Below, piece after piece: positions 17,357 to 26,083 of a DNA stretch of 64,000 bases. The stretch covers positions 938,525 through 1,002,524 of the forward strand of contig NZ_JACGXL010000001.1 of the NCBI RefSeq assembly GCF_014138265.1. Reading direction: 5' to 3'. Source of the DNA: Dokdonella fugitiva. GTDB lineage: Bacteria > Pseudomonadota > Gammaproteobacteria > Xanthomonadales > Rhodanobacteraceae. The translations under genes were made by a program, and so were the position numbers. The notes beneath the pieces were generated by a model. That model ran no database searches. It was not told the DNA's origin and saw only the letters and a list, made by a program, of their open reading frames with translations. Each line of letters starts with the position of its first letter. Position 1 is the first letter of the stretch.

Positions 17357-17827
17357 TCAGTGCGCCGCCGCCTTGGTGGGCGCCCGGTAGTTCCCGCCGA
17401 TCGTGCGCGCAGCGACGTTGATGCGGTTCCAGCTGTTGATCGTCACGGTGAGCAGGGTGAGGTCGACGATCTCGGCTTCGCTGAACACCTTCGTCGCCTT
17501 GTCGTACAGCGCGTCGGAAACGGGCTCGGCGCCGGCGAGTTCGGTGAGTTCCTCGGCCCACTGCAGCGCGACCTGCTCGCGTTCGCTGTAGAGCTTGGTC
17601 TCGCGCCACGCGGGCAGCAGGTACAGGCGCTGTTCGGTCTCGCCGGCGGCGCGCGCGTCCTTGCTGTGCATGTCGAGGCAGAACGCGCAGCCGTTGATCT
17701 GCGACACGCGCATGAGGACCAGCAGGATCAGCGGCTGTTCGAGGCGACCGGCATCGTGGATGCTCTTGCCGAGATCGATCAGCGGCTGCATCGACGGGTA
17801 ATGACGCTGGAGGGAAAAGCGGGTCAT
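17357..17827 (-). CDS. Carboxymuconolactone decarboxylase/AhpD-like protein (ECF41 partner)
   Basis: A 156-residue protein with the alkylhydroperoxidase active-site motif: CAFCLDMHSKDAR, a CxxC followed by histidine. The surrounding helices (VLMRVSQINGCAFCLDMH, LTVTINSWNRIN) are typical of the CMD/AhpD family, which form small helical oligomers with redox-active cysteines. AAGGAG lies upstream of the start. It begins 41 bp after the stop of the sigma-factor gene on the same strand, so they form an operon. In the ECF41 group, a carboxymuconolactone decarboxylase, oxidoreductase or epimerase next to the sigma gene is the standard arrangement and its regulatory target. The physiological substrate is unknown. 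Confidence 0.9.
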   Translation of the reverse strand: MTRFSLQRHYPSMQPLIDLGKSIHDAGRLEQPLILLVLMRVSQINGCAFCLDMHSKDARAAGETEQRLYLLPAWRETKLYSEREQVALQWAEELTELAGAEPVSDALYDKATKVFSEAEIVDLTLLTVTINSWNRINVAARTIGGNYRAPTKAAAH

Positions 17828-17868
17828 GGAAGGCTCCTTGGCACTGCGTGCGGCCGGGATCGGCCGCT

Positions 17869-18762
17869 TCAATGCAAGGACGTGGACGCGGCCGGTTTCG
17901 TGACCGCGTGGATGCGCGCGAGTTTTTCCGGATGGCGCAATGCGTGGATCGCGGTGATGCGATCCCCTTCGCACTCGATCCACATCGCGGTCGCGAGCGT
18001 GTCGCCGTCGTACATGAACAGCGCGGGCGCGCCGTTGAGTTCGGCGAACGCGTAGCGTGCGCCGGCGACGTTGCGCGCGATCTGCAGGTACAGGCGCGCG
18101 AGCCGATCGGCGCCGTGCAGCGGATGCAGGGTCGCGCTGGCGAGGCCGCCGCCGTCGCTGACGTGCACTGCGTCTTCGGCGAACAAGGCGCGCAAGGTGT
18201 CGATGCGCGGCTCGGCCATCGCCGCGACGAAGCGTTCGAGCAGGCGTTGCTGCGCCGCGCCGTCGACATGGAAGCGCGGCCGCCCTTCGCGCAGGCGCGC
18301 CTTCGCGCGGTGCACGCGCTGGCGGCACGCGTCTTCGGCGATCCCGAGGATCGCCGCGGCCTCGGCGTGGCTGTAGTCGAACACGTCGTGCAGCAGGAAC
18401 GCCGCGCGCTCCTCCGGGCTCAGGCGTTCGAGCAGGAGCAGGAACGACAAAGTCAGCGACTCGCCGCGTTCGAGCGTCGCATCGGGCGATTCCGCCTCGT
18501 CCGACAGCGGCTCGGGCAACCACGGCCCGACGTACTGCTCGCGCTCGGCCTTCGCGCGGCGCAGGCGATCGAGCGCGAGGCGCGTCGTCACGGTGACGAG
18601 CCAGGCCTCGGGATCATCGAGCGTCGCGAGATCCTGCGCGTGCAGGCGCAGCCAGGCTTCGTGCACGACGTCCTCGGCATCCGCGGGCGTGCCGAGCATG
18701 CGGTAGGCGAGCCCGAACAGGCGCGAACGGTGGGTTTCGAACAGGGTGGTTGCGGCATCCAC
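17869..18762 (-). CDS. sigJ: ECF41-group RNA polymerase sigma factor (SigJ type) with SnoaL-like C-terminal domain
   Basis: A 297-residue protein starting at GTG with CGGAG upstream. Sigma region 2 is at about residues 11-75, region 4 at 105-160, and a SnoaL/NTF2-like extension at about 168-290. Diagnostic ECF41 motifs are present: WLPEP (81-85) in the linker and DGGG (203-206) in the C-terminal domain, followed near the end by a RHPEKL segment like the conserved NPDKL. In this group there is no anti-sigma factor; the C-terminal extension controls activity. The gene precedes the CMD-family partner, and an ECF41-type promoter lies just upstream at 18791-18817, suggesting autoregulation. Confidence 0.93.
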   Translation of the reverse strand: MDAATTLFETHRSRLFGLAYRMLGTPADAEDVVHEAWLRLHAQDLATLDDPEAWLVTVTTRLALDRLRRAKAEREQYVGPWLPEPLSDEAESPDATLERGESLTLSFLLLLERLSPEERAAFLLHDVFDYSHAEAAAILGIAEDACRQRVHRAKARLREGRPRFHVDGAAQQRLLERFVAAMAEPRIDTLRALFAEDAVHVSDGGGLASATLHPLHGADRLARLYLQIARNVAGARYAFAELNGAPALFMYDGDTLATAMWIECEGDRITAIHALRHPEKLARIHAVTKPAASTSLH

Positions 18763-18790
18763 GGGCGTATTCTCCGTCAGTCGATGCCAG

Positions 18791-18817
18791 GACGCACGGG
18801 CGTGCGCAAACGTGACA
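18791..18817 (-). promoter_or_regulatory. ECF41-type promoter of the sigJ operon
   Basis: On the minus strand, TGTCACG (-35) is followed after 16 bp by CGTC (-10), ending 29 bp before the GTG start. This is the arrangement known for ECF41 target promoters (TGTCACA, 16-bp spacer, CGTC). Confidence 0.75.
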
Positions 18818-18849
18818 GCCCCGGCCGCGCGCGAACCGACGCGATGTCG

Positions 18850-19148
18850 CCTCTCCCGCTTGCGGGAGAGGCCGACGCGCGCAGCGCGGCGGGTGAGGGA
18901 ATGCGGAGCGGATCGGGACAGGAGCGCGAAACGCGGCAAGTACTTGGACGGACGCCGCGCTTCGATCGCCCTCACCCTGCCCTCTCCCACACGTGGGAGA
19001 GGGGAACAACGGGGCGCGCTGCTGCGCGCCCCCGTTACGGGTCTATGCGGAGCGGAGCGGGTGAGCAGCGCGAAACGCGGCAAGTACTTGTACGGACGCC
19101 GCGCTCCGATGGCCCTCACCCTGCCCTCTCCCGCAAGCGGGAGAGGGA
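18850..19148. repeat. CTCTCCCGC-family repeat, full copy plus partial tandem copy
   Basis: A full copy runs from the CTCTCCCGC/GCGGGAGAG hairpin at 18850 to the partner hairpin ending at 19004. The second half is repeated at about 19041-19148 (sharing CGAAACGCGGCAAGTACTTG and the CCCTCACCCTGCCCTCTCCC end). No gene lies in 18818-19252. Confidence 0.8.
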
Positions 19149-19252
19149 AAAAGCGTGACGATCGCGACTCGATCCGCAGGCAGGCCAGCGCGAACCGCCC
19201 CAGCCGGGGCCGGGACGGTCCGCATCCATCGCGCGGGATCACCCGCGCCGGG

Positions 19253-21301
19253 TCATTGCAACCCGTTCTTGACGGCGGTCGCGAGCGTGCCTTGCGCGTC
19301 GTCGCCGCTGAACTCCCAGAAGAATGCGCCGCCGAGGCCTTGCGTCTTCACGTAGTTCATCTTGGTCTGGATCATCGCGGGCGTGTCGTAGCTCCAGAAC
19401 GTCGTGCCGTTGTACGCCCATGTCGCCATCGCGGCGTTGTCGGTGTAGATCGGGTAGTTGAGGTTCTTCAGCACGTGGTAGTCCTCGTTGCCCGCTTCGT
19501 ACGTGCCGGGCGCGGCGCTGCCGGACTGGTACAGGCCGTGGTTGCTGCCGGCCGGCACGTTGGTCCAGCCGCGGCCGTAGAAGCCGATGCCGAGCGAGAG
19601 CTTGGTCGCCGGCACGCCGCGCGACAGGAACGCCTCGATCGCGTCGTTGGTGTTGTAGAACTTCTGGTCGCCGGTCGACGGATCCTGCGGCGAGGCGAAC
19701 AGCGCGGAGTGATGGTTGGTCTGCGCGTCCCACGAGCCGTGGAAGTCGTAGGTCATCACGTTGATGAAGTCGAGCGACTGCGAGTACGTCGCCGGATCCG
19801 TCACGCGGATCTTGTCGATGCCCGCACCGGCCGCGATCGACAGCAGCAGGCCCGGGCGCACCGCGTCGAGCTGGCGGCGGAACTCGGCGAGCAGCGCGGT
19901 GAAGTTCGCGTTGTCCTCGGCGCTGCCGCAGCTGAGGCCGCACGCGACCGGGTATTCCCAGTCGAGGTCGATGCCGTCGAACACACCCGCGGCCACGCCT
20001 GCGCCACCGGCGCCGTCGCTCGCGGGGAGGTTGCCGCGGATGTAGGCGTCGATGCACGAGGCGACGAAGGCCTGGCGGTTCTCCGGGCGCGCCGCGCTCG
20101 AGAAGCCGCGCGACCAGGTCCAGCCGCCGAGCGAGATGAGCACCTTGAGGCCCGGGTACTTCGCCTTGAGCTGCTTGAGCTGGTTCCAGTTGCCGCGCAG
20201 CGGCTGGTCCCAGGTGTCGGCCGTGCCGCTCACGCTCTCGCCCGCACCGAATGCCTTGGTGTAGTCGGCGAACGCGTCGCCGCCGGCGCCGGTATTCGGG
20301 TCGGACGGGATGTTCACGCCGACTTCGCAACGGTTGTTGCGCACGTTGCCGAACGCGTAGTTGATGTGCGTGAGCTTGGCCGCGGTGCCGCTCGTGTCGA
20401 TGTTCTTCACGCGGTAGTTGCGCGCGTAGATGCCCCACTGCGCGAAATAGCCGAGCACGCGCTTGCCGCCCGGCGGCGGGTTCGCCTTCGTGCTCACACT
20501 GATCGACGAGCTCAACGCGGAGGTGTTGCCGGCGCCGTCGCGCGCGCGCACCTGGAACGAGTACGCGGTCGACGGCGACAGTCCGCCCGCGGTGTAGCTC
20601 GTACCGGCGACGGTCGCGATCGAACTGCCGCCGCGGTAGACGTCGTAGCCGGTCACGCCGACGTTGTCGGTCGACGCGTTCCACGTAAGGCTGATCGTCG
20701 TGTTCGTCTGCGACGGCGAGGCGAGGCCGGTCGGCACGCTCGGCGGGGTCGTGTCGTTCTGCGCGGCCTGCACGGTGACCGATACCGCGCCCGACGTCGT
20801 CGTCGCGCCCTGGTTGTCGGTCGCGACCGCGGTGAGGCTGTAGCTGCCGGCGGCGGCGTTGCTCCACGTGACGGAGTATGGCGAGCTCGTGTCGACGCCG
20901 AGCGAGGTCGCGCCGCGGAAGAACTCGACCTTGGTGACGCTGCCGTCGCTATCGGACGCGGTCGCGTTCACCGTGATGGTCGCGCCCGCGGCAAACGTGC
21001 TGCCGTTCGCCGGCGCGGTGATCGATACGCTCGGCGGCTGGTTGGTGCCGCCCGTGCCGCAGGCGCCGAGGTCCTGGTACCAGCCGCACGACGGGCAATA
21101 GTTCGGTGCGGCGTTCCAGATCGGCACGAGGGCCTGGTACAAGCGCCCCTGGTAGGTCATGCGGTCGCCAGGGTTGTACACCGTGCTCGCGTTCCACGCG
21201 GCAACGCCGTTGCAGTTGACGGTCTGCGCGAATGCACACGCGCTGCACGCGAGGGCGAACAGCAGGGGCAGGAATCGAAGTCTGCGGATCAAGTCGGGCA
21301 T
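19253..21301 (-). CDS. Secreted modular chitinase, glycoside hydrolase family 18
   Basis: A 682-residue exported enzyme. The modules are a signal peptide (1-25), an N-terminal carbohydrate-binding module of CBM5/12 type (about 33-80: AAWNASTVYNPGDRMTYQG, CGWYQDLG), a PKD/Ig-like domain (88-178), a fibronectin type III domain (185-272) and a GH18 catalytic barrel (279-682). The signature FDGIDLDWE at 441-449 gives the catalytic glutamate E449, and SLGGWTWS (390-397) is the second conserved strand. It hydrolyses beta-1,4-linked N-acetylglucosamine with substrate-assisted chemistry. The gene has a very long upstream gap containing two palindromic operator-like boxes, consistent with control by a LacI-type regulator. 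Confidence 0.95.
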   Translation of the reverse strand: MPDLIRRLRFLPLLFALACSACAFAQTVNCNGVAAWNASTVYNPGDRMTYQGRLYQALVPIWNAAPNYCPSCGWYQDLGACGTGGTNQPPSVSITAPANGSTFAAGATITVNATASDSDGSVTKVEFFRGATSLGVDTSSPYSVTWSNAAAGSYSLTAVATDNQGATTTSGAVSVTVQAAQNDTTPPSVPTGLASPSQTNTTISLTWNASTDNVGVTGYDVYRGGSSIATVAGTSYTAGGLSPSTAYSFQVRARDGAGNTSALSSSISVSTKANPPPGGKRVLGYFAQWGIYARNYRVKNIDTSGTAAKLTHINYAFGNVRNNRCEVGVNIPSDPNTGAGGDAFADYTKAFGAGESVSGTADTWDQPLRGNWNQLKQLKAKYPGLKVLISLGGWTWSRGFSSAARPENRQAFVASCIDAYIRGNLPASDGAGGAGVAAGVFDGIDLDWEYPVACGLSCGSAEDNANFTALLAEFRRQLDAVRPGLLLSIAAGAGIDKIRVTDPATYSQSLDFINVMTYDFHGSWDAQTNHHSALFASPQDPSTGDQKFYNTNDAIEAFLSRGVPATKLSLGIGFYGRGWTNVPAGSNHGLYQSGSAAPGTYEAGNEDYHVLKNLNYPIYTDNAAMATWAYNGTTFWSYDTPAMIQTKMNYVKTQGLGGAFFWEFSGDDAQGTLATAVKNGLQ

Positions 21302-21724
21302 GGTCGTGCTCCGGTTGTCGTCGGTTGAACAATGGCCGGGACGAACCCGGCCGCTCTCTCCTCCCGACGATCGCTCTCTCCCGATCGCGGGCAATGCGAA
21401 ACCGCGGCAGGTGCCTGGCGCACCTGCGGTGAAGGCATCACGGAAAGGCCGCGCGCGCGGGAAGCGGCGCGACTCGGGTCAGGCGACGGTTGCGGTGTGG
21501 CTCATGTCGATCACCCCATGCCGTTGTCGGTCGGACGTGTCACGAGCAATGCGGACCCGCCGCCGCAGGCGCGACGGCGGTACCGCAAGCGGCGGGACGG
21601 TGCGTGCGATGTCGCTGCACCGTCGGGCCGCGTGGATCGATCGCGGCAGCCCTCGGCATCGATGTGCCGCAGCCGCCGTGGACGCAGGTCGCCTGCGTCA
21701 CCCCGCGTGAAGCCTGCTCGCGCA

Positions 21725-21738
21725 TGACAACGTTGTCA
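21725..21738. promoter_or_regulatory. Perfect LacI-type palindromic box upstream of the chitinase gene
   Basis: TGACAACGTTGTCA is a perfect 14-bp palindrome with a central CG, the form typical of LacI-family operators. It lies 424 bp upstream of the chitinase start. NagR/NagQ-type regulators of chitin and N-acetylglucosamine use are LacI or GntR proteins and would be the natural candidates; this link is inference. The surrounding gap 21302-22090 has no gene. Confidence 0.65.
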
Positions 21739-21926
21739 AACACTTTTCTCCAAATTGTCGACGGGCGCACATTTCGCGTGGACACACGGTCGTGTGATGC
21801 AGCGCCGCACGGTTCACGGCTGAAAATGAGCCGGATTCGTGCATCAGGCAAAATGCGCGGGCGATGATGTACATACGTCGACCCGCGGTGTCGTTCGCGT
21901 CGCGGATGCGCGCGATCACGACCAAC

Positions 21927-21940
21927 TGACAACCTTGTCA
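21927..21940. promoter_or_regulatory. Second LacI-type box (one mismatch)
   Basis: TGACAACCTTGTCA differs by one central base from the box at 21725 and lies 202 bp away from it. It is 151 bp before the TPR gene at 22091. Paired boxes at this distance would suit DNA looping by a tetrameric regulator. Confidence 0.6.
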
Positions 21941-22090
21941 TCCGTGTCCGCCCGCCCTGGATCCGATGCAGCTCCTATGTTCGCGCAAGTCGCGCGCGCT
22001 TCACCGCGCGGCGGTTTGCCGGCGGAGTGCGTCAGCCGGCCACACCGATTTGCGTAGAGTCCAGCAGGCTCCTTCGATGAGGTCCTCACG

Positions 22091-22993
22091 ATGAATGGCT
22101 TGCTGCTGCTCGCGGGCGGCGCGGCGCTCGCGCTCACGTTCGCCACCGTGCGCGCGGCCGCGCCCGCGGCGGACAAGGCGGTGTTCGAGGCACGCTTCAC
22201 ACCGCTGCGCGCGACCGTGCTCGACCCGGGCGGATCGTTCCGCGTCTCGGAGATCTATCCGAAGCTCGAGGCGGTCGAGCAGGTCGCGCGGCGCATCGGT
22301 GCCGATTCGCCCGAACGCGCGCGCGTGCTGGATCTCATGTCGCTCGTGCGCTTCAAGCAGGAGGACTTCGAGGGCACGGTGCGCCTCGGCGACGCCTGCC
22401 TCGCGCTCGATTCGGTCGATGCGATCCCGCCTGCCGAACGGATCCTGCTCATCCACCGCGTCGCGACCTCGGCGGAGCACTTGCATCGCCACGCGATCGC
22501 CGAGGCGCGCTATCGCGCCGTGCTCGCACTCGACGCCGACGCGCACGGCCGCCTGCTCGACGACGCGCAGCGCCTCGGCGTGCAGGAGCGCATCGGCTAC
22601 GTGCTGCACGAGGCCGGCCGCCCGGCCGACGCGCTCGCGGCGAACCGCGCGATGCTCGCGCAGGCCGAGCGCCTGTTCGGCGCCGACGACGATCGGCTGA
22701 CCACGGTGCTCGTCAACATCGCGCAGAACAGCTACCTGCTCGGCCGCCTCGACGAATCGGAGGCGGCGTTGCGCCGCGCACTGGCGATCGCGCGCAAGGC
22801 CGGCGACGACGACGTCGCCGACGACGCGCTGTTCCAGCTCGGCGTGCTCGCGTTCGAGCGCGGCGACATCGACGATGCGCGGCGCCGGATGCGGGAGCGC
22901 ACGCAGGCGGCGGCGAATGCACAGGATGACGAACGCCTTGCGCGCGCGAAGGCCGATGCGGCGGAGCTCGAGCGGCGGATTGCGAAGCGATGA
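22091..22993 (+). CDS. Periplasmic TPR-repeat protein
   Basis: A 300-residue protein with an N-terminal signal (residues 1-22) and helical repeats from about residue 40 to the end. The clearest TPR units are RIGYVLHEAGRPADALAANR, NSYLLGRLDESEAALRRALAI and the following FQLGVLAFERGDIDDARRRM. A weak ribosome binding site (GAGGTCC) precedes the ATG. Likely a scaffold; partners are not indicated by the neighbours. Upstream is the operator-containing gap shared with the chitinase gene. Downstream is a repeat with a trxC fragment. Confidence 0.78.
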   Translation: MNGLLLLAGGAALALTFATVRAAAPAADKAVFEARFTPLRATVLDPGGSFRVSEIYPKLEAVEQVARRIGADSPERARVLDLMSLVRFKQEDFEGTVRLGDACLALDSVDAIPPAERILLIHRVATSAEHLHRHAIAEARYRAVLALDADAHGRLLDDAQRLGVQERIGYVLHEAGRPADALAANRAMLAQAERLFGADDDRLTTVLVNIAQNSYLLGRLDESEAALRRALAIARKAGDDDVADDALFQLGVLAFERGDIDDARRRMRERTQAAANAQDDERLARAKADAAELERRIAKR

Positions 22994-23004
22994 TGGGCGT
23001 TGCG

Positions 23005-23139
23005 CGTAGGGTGGGACGCAGCCGCGCCAGCGGCGAGTCCCACCGCCCAAGATGCGCACGGAGGTGCCGCGGTGGGACTCGCGGAGGTTGCGCGTCGCTC
23101 CGAATGTTCGTTCCGCGCCGCTGCGTCCCACCCTACGGG
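23005..23139. repeat. GTAGGGTGGGAC-family repeat, copy upstream of the trxC fragment
   Basis: Begins GTAGGGTGGGACGCAGC and ends GCTGCGTCCCACCCTAC, with internal GCGAGTCCCACC and GGTGGGACTCGC. The whole 135-bp unit is a large imperfect palindrome. It is nearly identical to the copy at 23268-23400. Confidence 0.8.
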
Positions 23140-23267
23140 TTAGGTGCCGGACTGGCGAGCGACTTCGCGGCCGCCGGCGAACAGGATCAAGGTCGGGATG
23201 CTGCGGATGTCGAAGCGGGCGGCGAGCGCGGGTTCGGCCTCGGTATCGACCTTGGCGAGGCGCAGCA
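23140..23267 (-). pseudogene. Duplicated 3' fragment of trxC
   Basis: The segment reads [30 protein letters not shown] and then stops shortly after RQSG. It matches residues from about 92 to 132 of the intact trxC downstream with only a few changes. It lacks a start and the active-site half, and is flanked on both sides by copies of the GTAGGGTGGGAC repeat. It is a partial duplication that probably arose together with the repeat. Confidence 0.85.
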
Positions 23268-23400
23268 GGTAGGGTGGGACGCAGCCGCGCCAGCGGCGAG
23301 TCCCACCGCGCATGATATGCACGGAGGTGTCGCGGTGGGACTCGCGGAGGTTGCGCATCGCTCCGAATGTTCGTTCCGCGCCGCTGCGTCCCACCCCACG
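23268..23400. repeat. GTAGGGTGGGAC-family repeat, copy between trxC fragment and trxC
   Basis: A near-identical copy of 23005-23139, in the same orientation, ending CCCACCCCACG just before the trxC stop. It joins the duplicated trxC fragment to the intact gene. Confidence 0.8.
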
Positions 23401-23409
23401 TGGGTGAGA

Positions 23410-23856
23410 TCAGGTGTGGAGGTTGGCGCGCGTCCACTGCACGATCTGCTGCGTGCCGGCGGCACCGGACTGGCGCGCGAGTTCGCGGCCGCCGGCGAAC
23501 AGGATCAGGGTCGGGATGCTGCGGATGTCGAAGCGGCCGGCGAGCGCGGGCTCGGCTTCGGTATCGACCTTGGCGAGGCGCAGCTGCGGTTCGAGCGCTT
23601 TGGCCGCCGCCGCGAACGCAGGCGCCATGCTCACGCACGGACCGCACCACGGCGCCCAGAAGTCGACCAGCAGCGGCAGCTCGCTGCGCGACGCGTGCAC
23701 GTCGAACGTCGCCGTGGTCAGCGCGAACGGCGCTCCCGTGAACAACGCCTCGTGGCAGCGGCCGCAGCGCGGCGCCTGCGCGAGGCGATCGCGCGGCACG
23801 CGGTTCATCGACGCGCAATGGGGACAGGACAGCAGCAGCGATGGCACGGCATTCAT
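23410..23856 (-). CDS. trxC: Thioredoxin 2 with N-terminal zinc finger
   Basis: A 148-residue thioredoxin with the TrxC layout. An N-terminal zinc-binding region has CPHC (11-14) and CGRC (31-34), followed by the thioredoxin fold with active site WCGPC at 70-74 and the cis-proline segment SIPTLILF. It reduces protein disulfides in the cytoplasm and takes part in oxidative-stress defence. GAGGTG lies upstream of the start. A repeat unit starts only about 10 bp after the stop and a fragment of this gene lies beyond it. Assignment is firm. Confidence 0.95.
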   Translation of the reverse strand: MNAVPSLLLSCPHCASMNRVPRDRLAQAPRCGRCHEALFTGAPFALTTATFDVHASRSELPLLVDFWAPWCGPCVSMAPAFAAAAKALEPQLRLAKVDTEAEPALAGRFDIRSIPTLILFAGGRELARQSGAAGTQQIVQWTRANLHT

Positions 23857-23918
23857 GATTCACCTCGGCATGCCGCCGAAGGTGTGGTCGCCGCCGCACA
23901 ACGCAAGCGTGCCATGCC

Positions 23919-25040
23919 TCAGATCCACGCCTTCGCGCGCTCGCGGATGCGGGGTATCAGGCGGAGTGCGCCGTCCTGCGACCGCGTGCGCTCGCGCGGA
24001 GCGACCGCACCGATCGCCTGCCCGATCTCGTCGAGCAGCGCGCCCAGCCGGGGATGACGCGTCATTTCACAGGCGAGCAGCGCGGCGTACGGATCGCGCA
24101 CGTCGTGGATCGGGGAGCTGCCGAACGGCTTCCTGCCGTATTCGAGCGCGAGCGCTTCGAGACCGTCGAGGCCACGCAGCAGCGGCAACGCGAAGCTGCG
24201 CAGGCGATCGGCCAGCCATCGTGCGAGCGGCTCGATCTCCTCGACCCGGAAGATCCAGAAACCCGGGCTGTTTCCGTAGTCCTCGAGCGGGCCGTCCCAG
24301 CCTTCGGCGAAGCGCGCGAACGGGATCCATGCCGAGTTCTGCAGCGCCGACACGTTGCCGATGTCCGCGTCCTTCTCGGCGTAGATCCGCTGGAACAGCC
24401 CGGGGATGTGCACCGTGAGCTCGACGCGCGCGCCGTAGAACCACTGCGCGTGATCGACCGCGGCGAATTCGAGGCGCTGCACGTAGCCGTCGCTGCGCCG
24501 CTCGTGGGTGATGCGCCGGTCGACCGAGCCCCAGGTCGTGTCGGGGACGCGCGGAAAGCCGGCCGCTTCCGCCGCGGGGCCGACGATCGCCGCGAGGCGT
24601 TCGATCAGCGCCTCCTTGTCCGGCAAGCCGAACGCGCGGCGCCAGTCCGAATAGCGGCGGTCGAGCTGCCAGAGCACGCGGCGATGGCGCTGCGGCGTGA
24701 GGTCGGCACCGAAGATCGCGTCGAGACCCGCATCGGGCCTGAGGTTCATCGCCTCGATGAAATCGGCGAGATGATGCTGCTCGTAGACGGCGGCCGCGAA
24801 TGCATTGCCCTCTTCGCCAAGGTCCTGGGCCATGAGCTTGCCGTCGCAGCGATCGAACAACAGGTCGAGACCGGTGGTCGCGCCGCTGCGCAGCGCGTCC
24901 GCAGCCTGCATGTGTTCCGCCGAGGCGAGCCCGCGCCGGATCGCCCATTCGAGGAACAGGCCCATGTGCCTGCCGCCGTTCTCGTTCGGCAAGTCGGTTT
25001 CGAAGTTGAGGAAATAGATCTCGGCGTCGTCGTACTTCAT
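23919..25040 (-). CDS. Conserved protein of unknown function, DUF7832-like N-terminus
   Basis: A 373-residue cytoplasmic protein starting at 25040 with GGGGGTG upstream. Residues 1-40 (KYDDAEIYFLNFETDLPNE, HMGLFLEWAI) resemble the start of the DUF7832 family, small proteins often found beside immunity or defence-associated genes. The next 70 residues are helical (DAIFGADLTPQRHRR); the large C-terminal part (about 140-373) is unrecognised, with FWIFRVEEIEPLARWLADRL as a helical block. No catalytic motif is evident. It could be a fusion of that N-terminal module with another domain. The upstream neighbour is trxC with a 62-bp gap. Confidence 0.65.
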   Translation of the reverse strand: MKYDDAEIYFLNFETDLPNENGGRHMGLFLEWAIRRGLASAEHMQAADALRSGATTGLDLLFDRCDGKLMAQDLGEEGNAFAAAVYEQHHLADFIEAMNLRPDAGLDAIFGADLTPQRHRRVLWQLDRRYSDWRRAFGLPDKEALIERLAAIVGPAAEAAGFPRVPDTTWGSVDRRITHERRSDGYVQRLEFAAVDHAQWFYGARVELTVHIPGLFQRIYAEKDADIGNVSALQNSAWIPFARFAEGWDGPLEDYGNSPGFWIFRVEEIEPLARWLADRLRSFALPLLRGLDGLEALALEYGRKPFGSSPIHDVRDPYAALLACEMTRHPRLGALLDEIGQAIGAVAPRERTRSQDGALRLIPRIRERAKAWI

Positions 25041-25165
25041 CGCACCCCCACGAAGAGGTGGCGAGTCTAGCCTTTCCCCCGCAGCGTCGACGGGCGACCA
25101 ACACCGTTCCGCGACGGACGGCGTGGCGGCGCCGATGCGCGCCACCGCGCTCGCAACTTGGCGCC

Positions 25166-26083
25166 TTACTCCATGCCGGCCGCGGCCGCTTCGAGCGTCG
25201 CGACGTCGAGCTTGCCCATCTTCAGGAACGCCTGCGTGATGCGGTCGATCTTCGCCTGGTCACCCGACGTCATCGCCTCTTCGATCGCGATCGCCGAGAT
25301 CTGCCAGGAAACGCCGAAGCGGTCGTTGCACCAGCCGCAGACTTCCGATTCCGGCACGCTCGACAGGCGGGCCCAGTGGTGGTCGATCTCGGCCTGGTCG
25401 CGGCATGGCACGAGGAACGAGATCGCTTCGTTGAAGGCGAAGCCGTGCTCGTACGCACTGTCCATCGCGGCGAACCAGGTTTCGCCGAGGCGGAAGTCCG
25501 AATACATCGTCGTGCCTTCGCGATCAGGCGAACTGCCGGCGGGATACGGCACGAACAGGCCTTCACGCGAGCCGTCGAACACCGAGCGGTAGAACGCGCC
25601 GGCTTCCTTCGCCTTGCCGCACACGTCGCCGGTGAACAACAGCGACGGCACGATCATCGGTCGCGGCTCGCCGTCGGGCTTGGTCAGGATCAGCTGCCAC
25701 GACAGGCCGTAGCGGTCCTGCACCCAGCCGTAGCGCTGGCTGAAGGGATATTCCTGCAACGGCATGAGCGCCTGGCCACCGTCCATGAGCGCGTCCCACA
25801 GCGCATCGAGGTGATCGCGCGCTTGGTGGTCGCGCGACGGATCGAAGTTCACGAAGAACGACACCGACGGATTGAATTTGAAGTGCGGGCCGGCACTGAT
25901 CGCCATGAACGGCTGGCCGCACAGGTGGAAGTGCAGGATGTCGCAATCGCCGGACGGCGTGTCGCGGAGAGTGATCGTCGCGTCGACGCGTGAATCCGGA
26001 AACAGCGCGCAGTAGAACGCGGCGGCTTCCCTGGCCTGCGTGTCGAACCAGAGGTGCGGCGTGATCGGCTTGGCGAGGGGCAT
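25166..26083 (-). CDS. Tandem PhnB/3-demethylubiquinone-methyltransferase-like VOC protein
   Basis: A 305-residue protein with two copies of the PF06983-type VOC domain: residues 5-130 (TPHLWFDTQAREAAAFY, ending YGWVQDRYGLSWQLI) and 140-270 (PSLLFTGDVCGKAKEAGAFY, ending CNDRFGVSWQIS). Each ends with the conserved D-R-[YF]-G-[LV]-S-W-Q. The C-terminal tail is a short helix. Despite the methyltransferase name given to the family, enzymatic activity is unproven. GGAGA lies upstream of the start at 26083. The gene stands alone, divergent from the phage-type small proteins at 26230. Confidence 0.9.
   Translation of the reverse strand: MPLAKPITPHLWFDTQAREAAAFYCALFPDSRVDATITLRDTPSGDCDILHFHLCGQPFMAISAGPHFKFNPSVSFFVNFDPSRDHQARDHLDALWDALMDGGQALMPLQEYPFSQRYGWVQDRYGLSWQLILTKPDGEPRPMIVPSLLFTGDVCGKAKEAGAFYRSVFDGSREGLFVPYPAGSSPDREGTTMYSDFRLGETWFAAMDSAYEHGFAFNEAISFLVPCRDQAEIDHHWARLSSVPESEVCGWCNDRFGVSWQISAIAIEEAMTSGDQAKIDRITQAFLKMGKLDVATLEAAAAGME

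Noticed and set aside
18746-21328. 860-codon plus-strand open frame
   Set aside because: Antisense shadow of the chitinase gene, arising from high GC at third positions.
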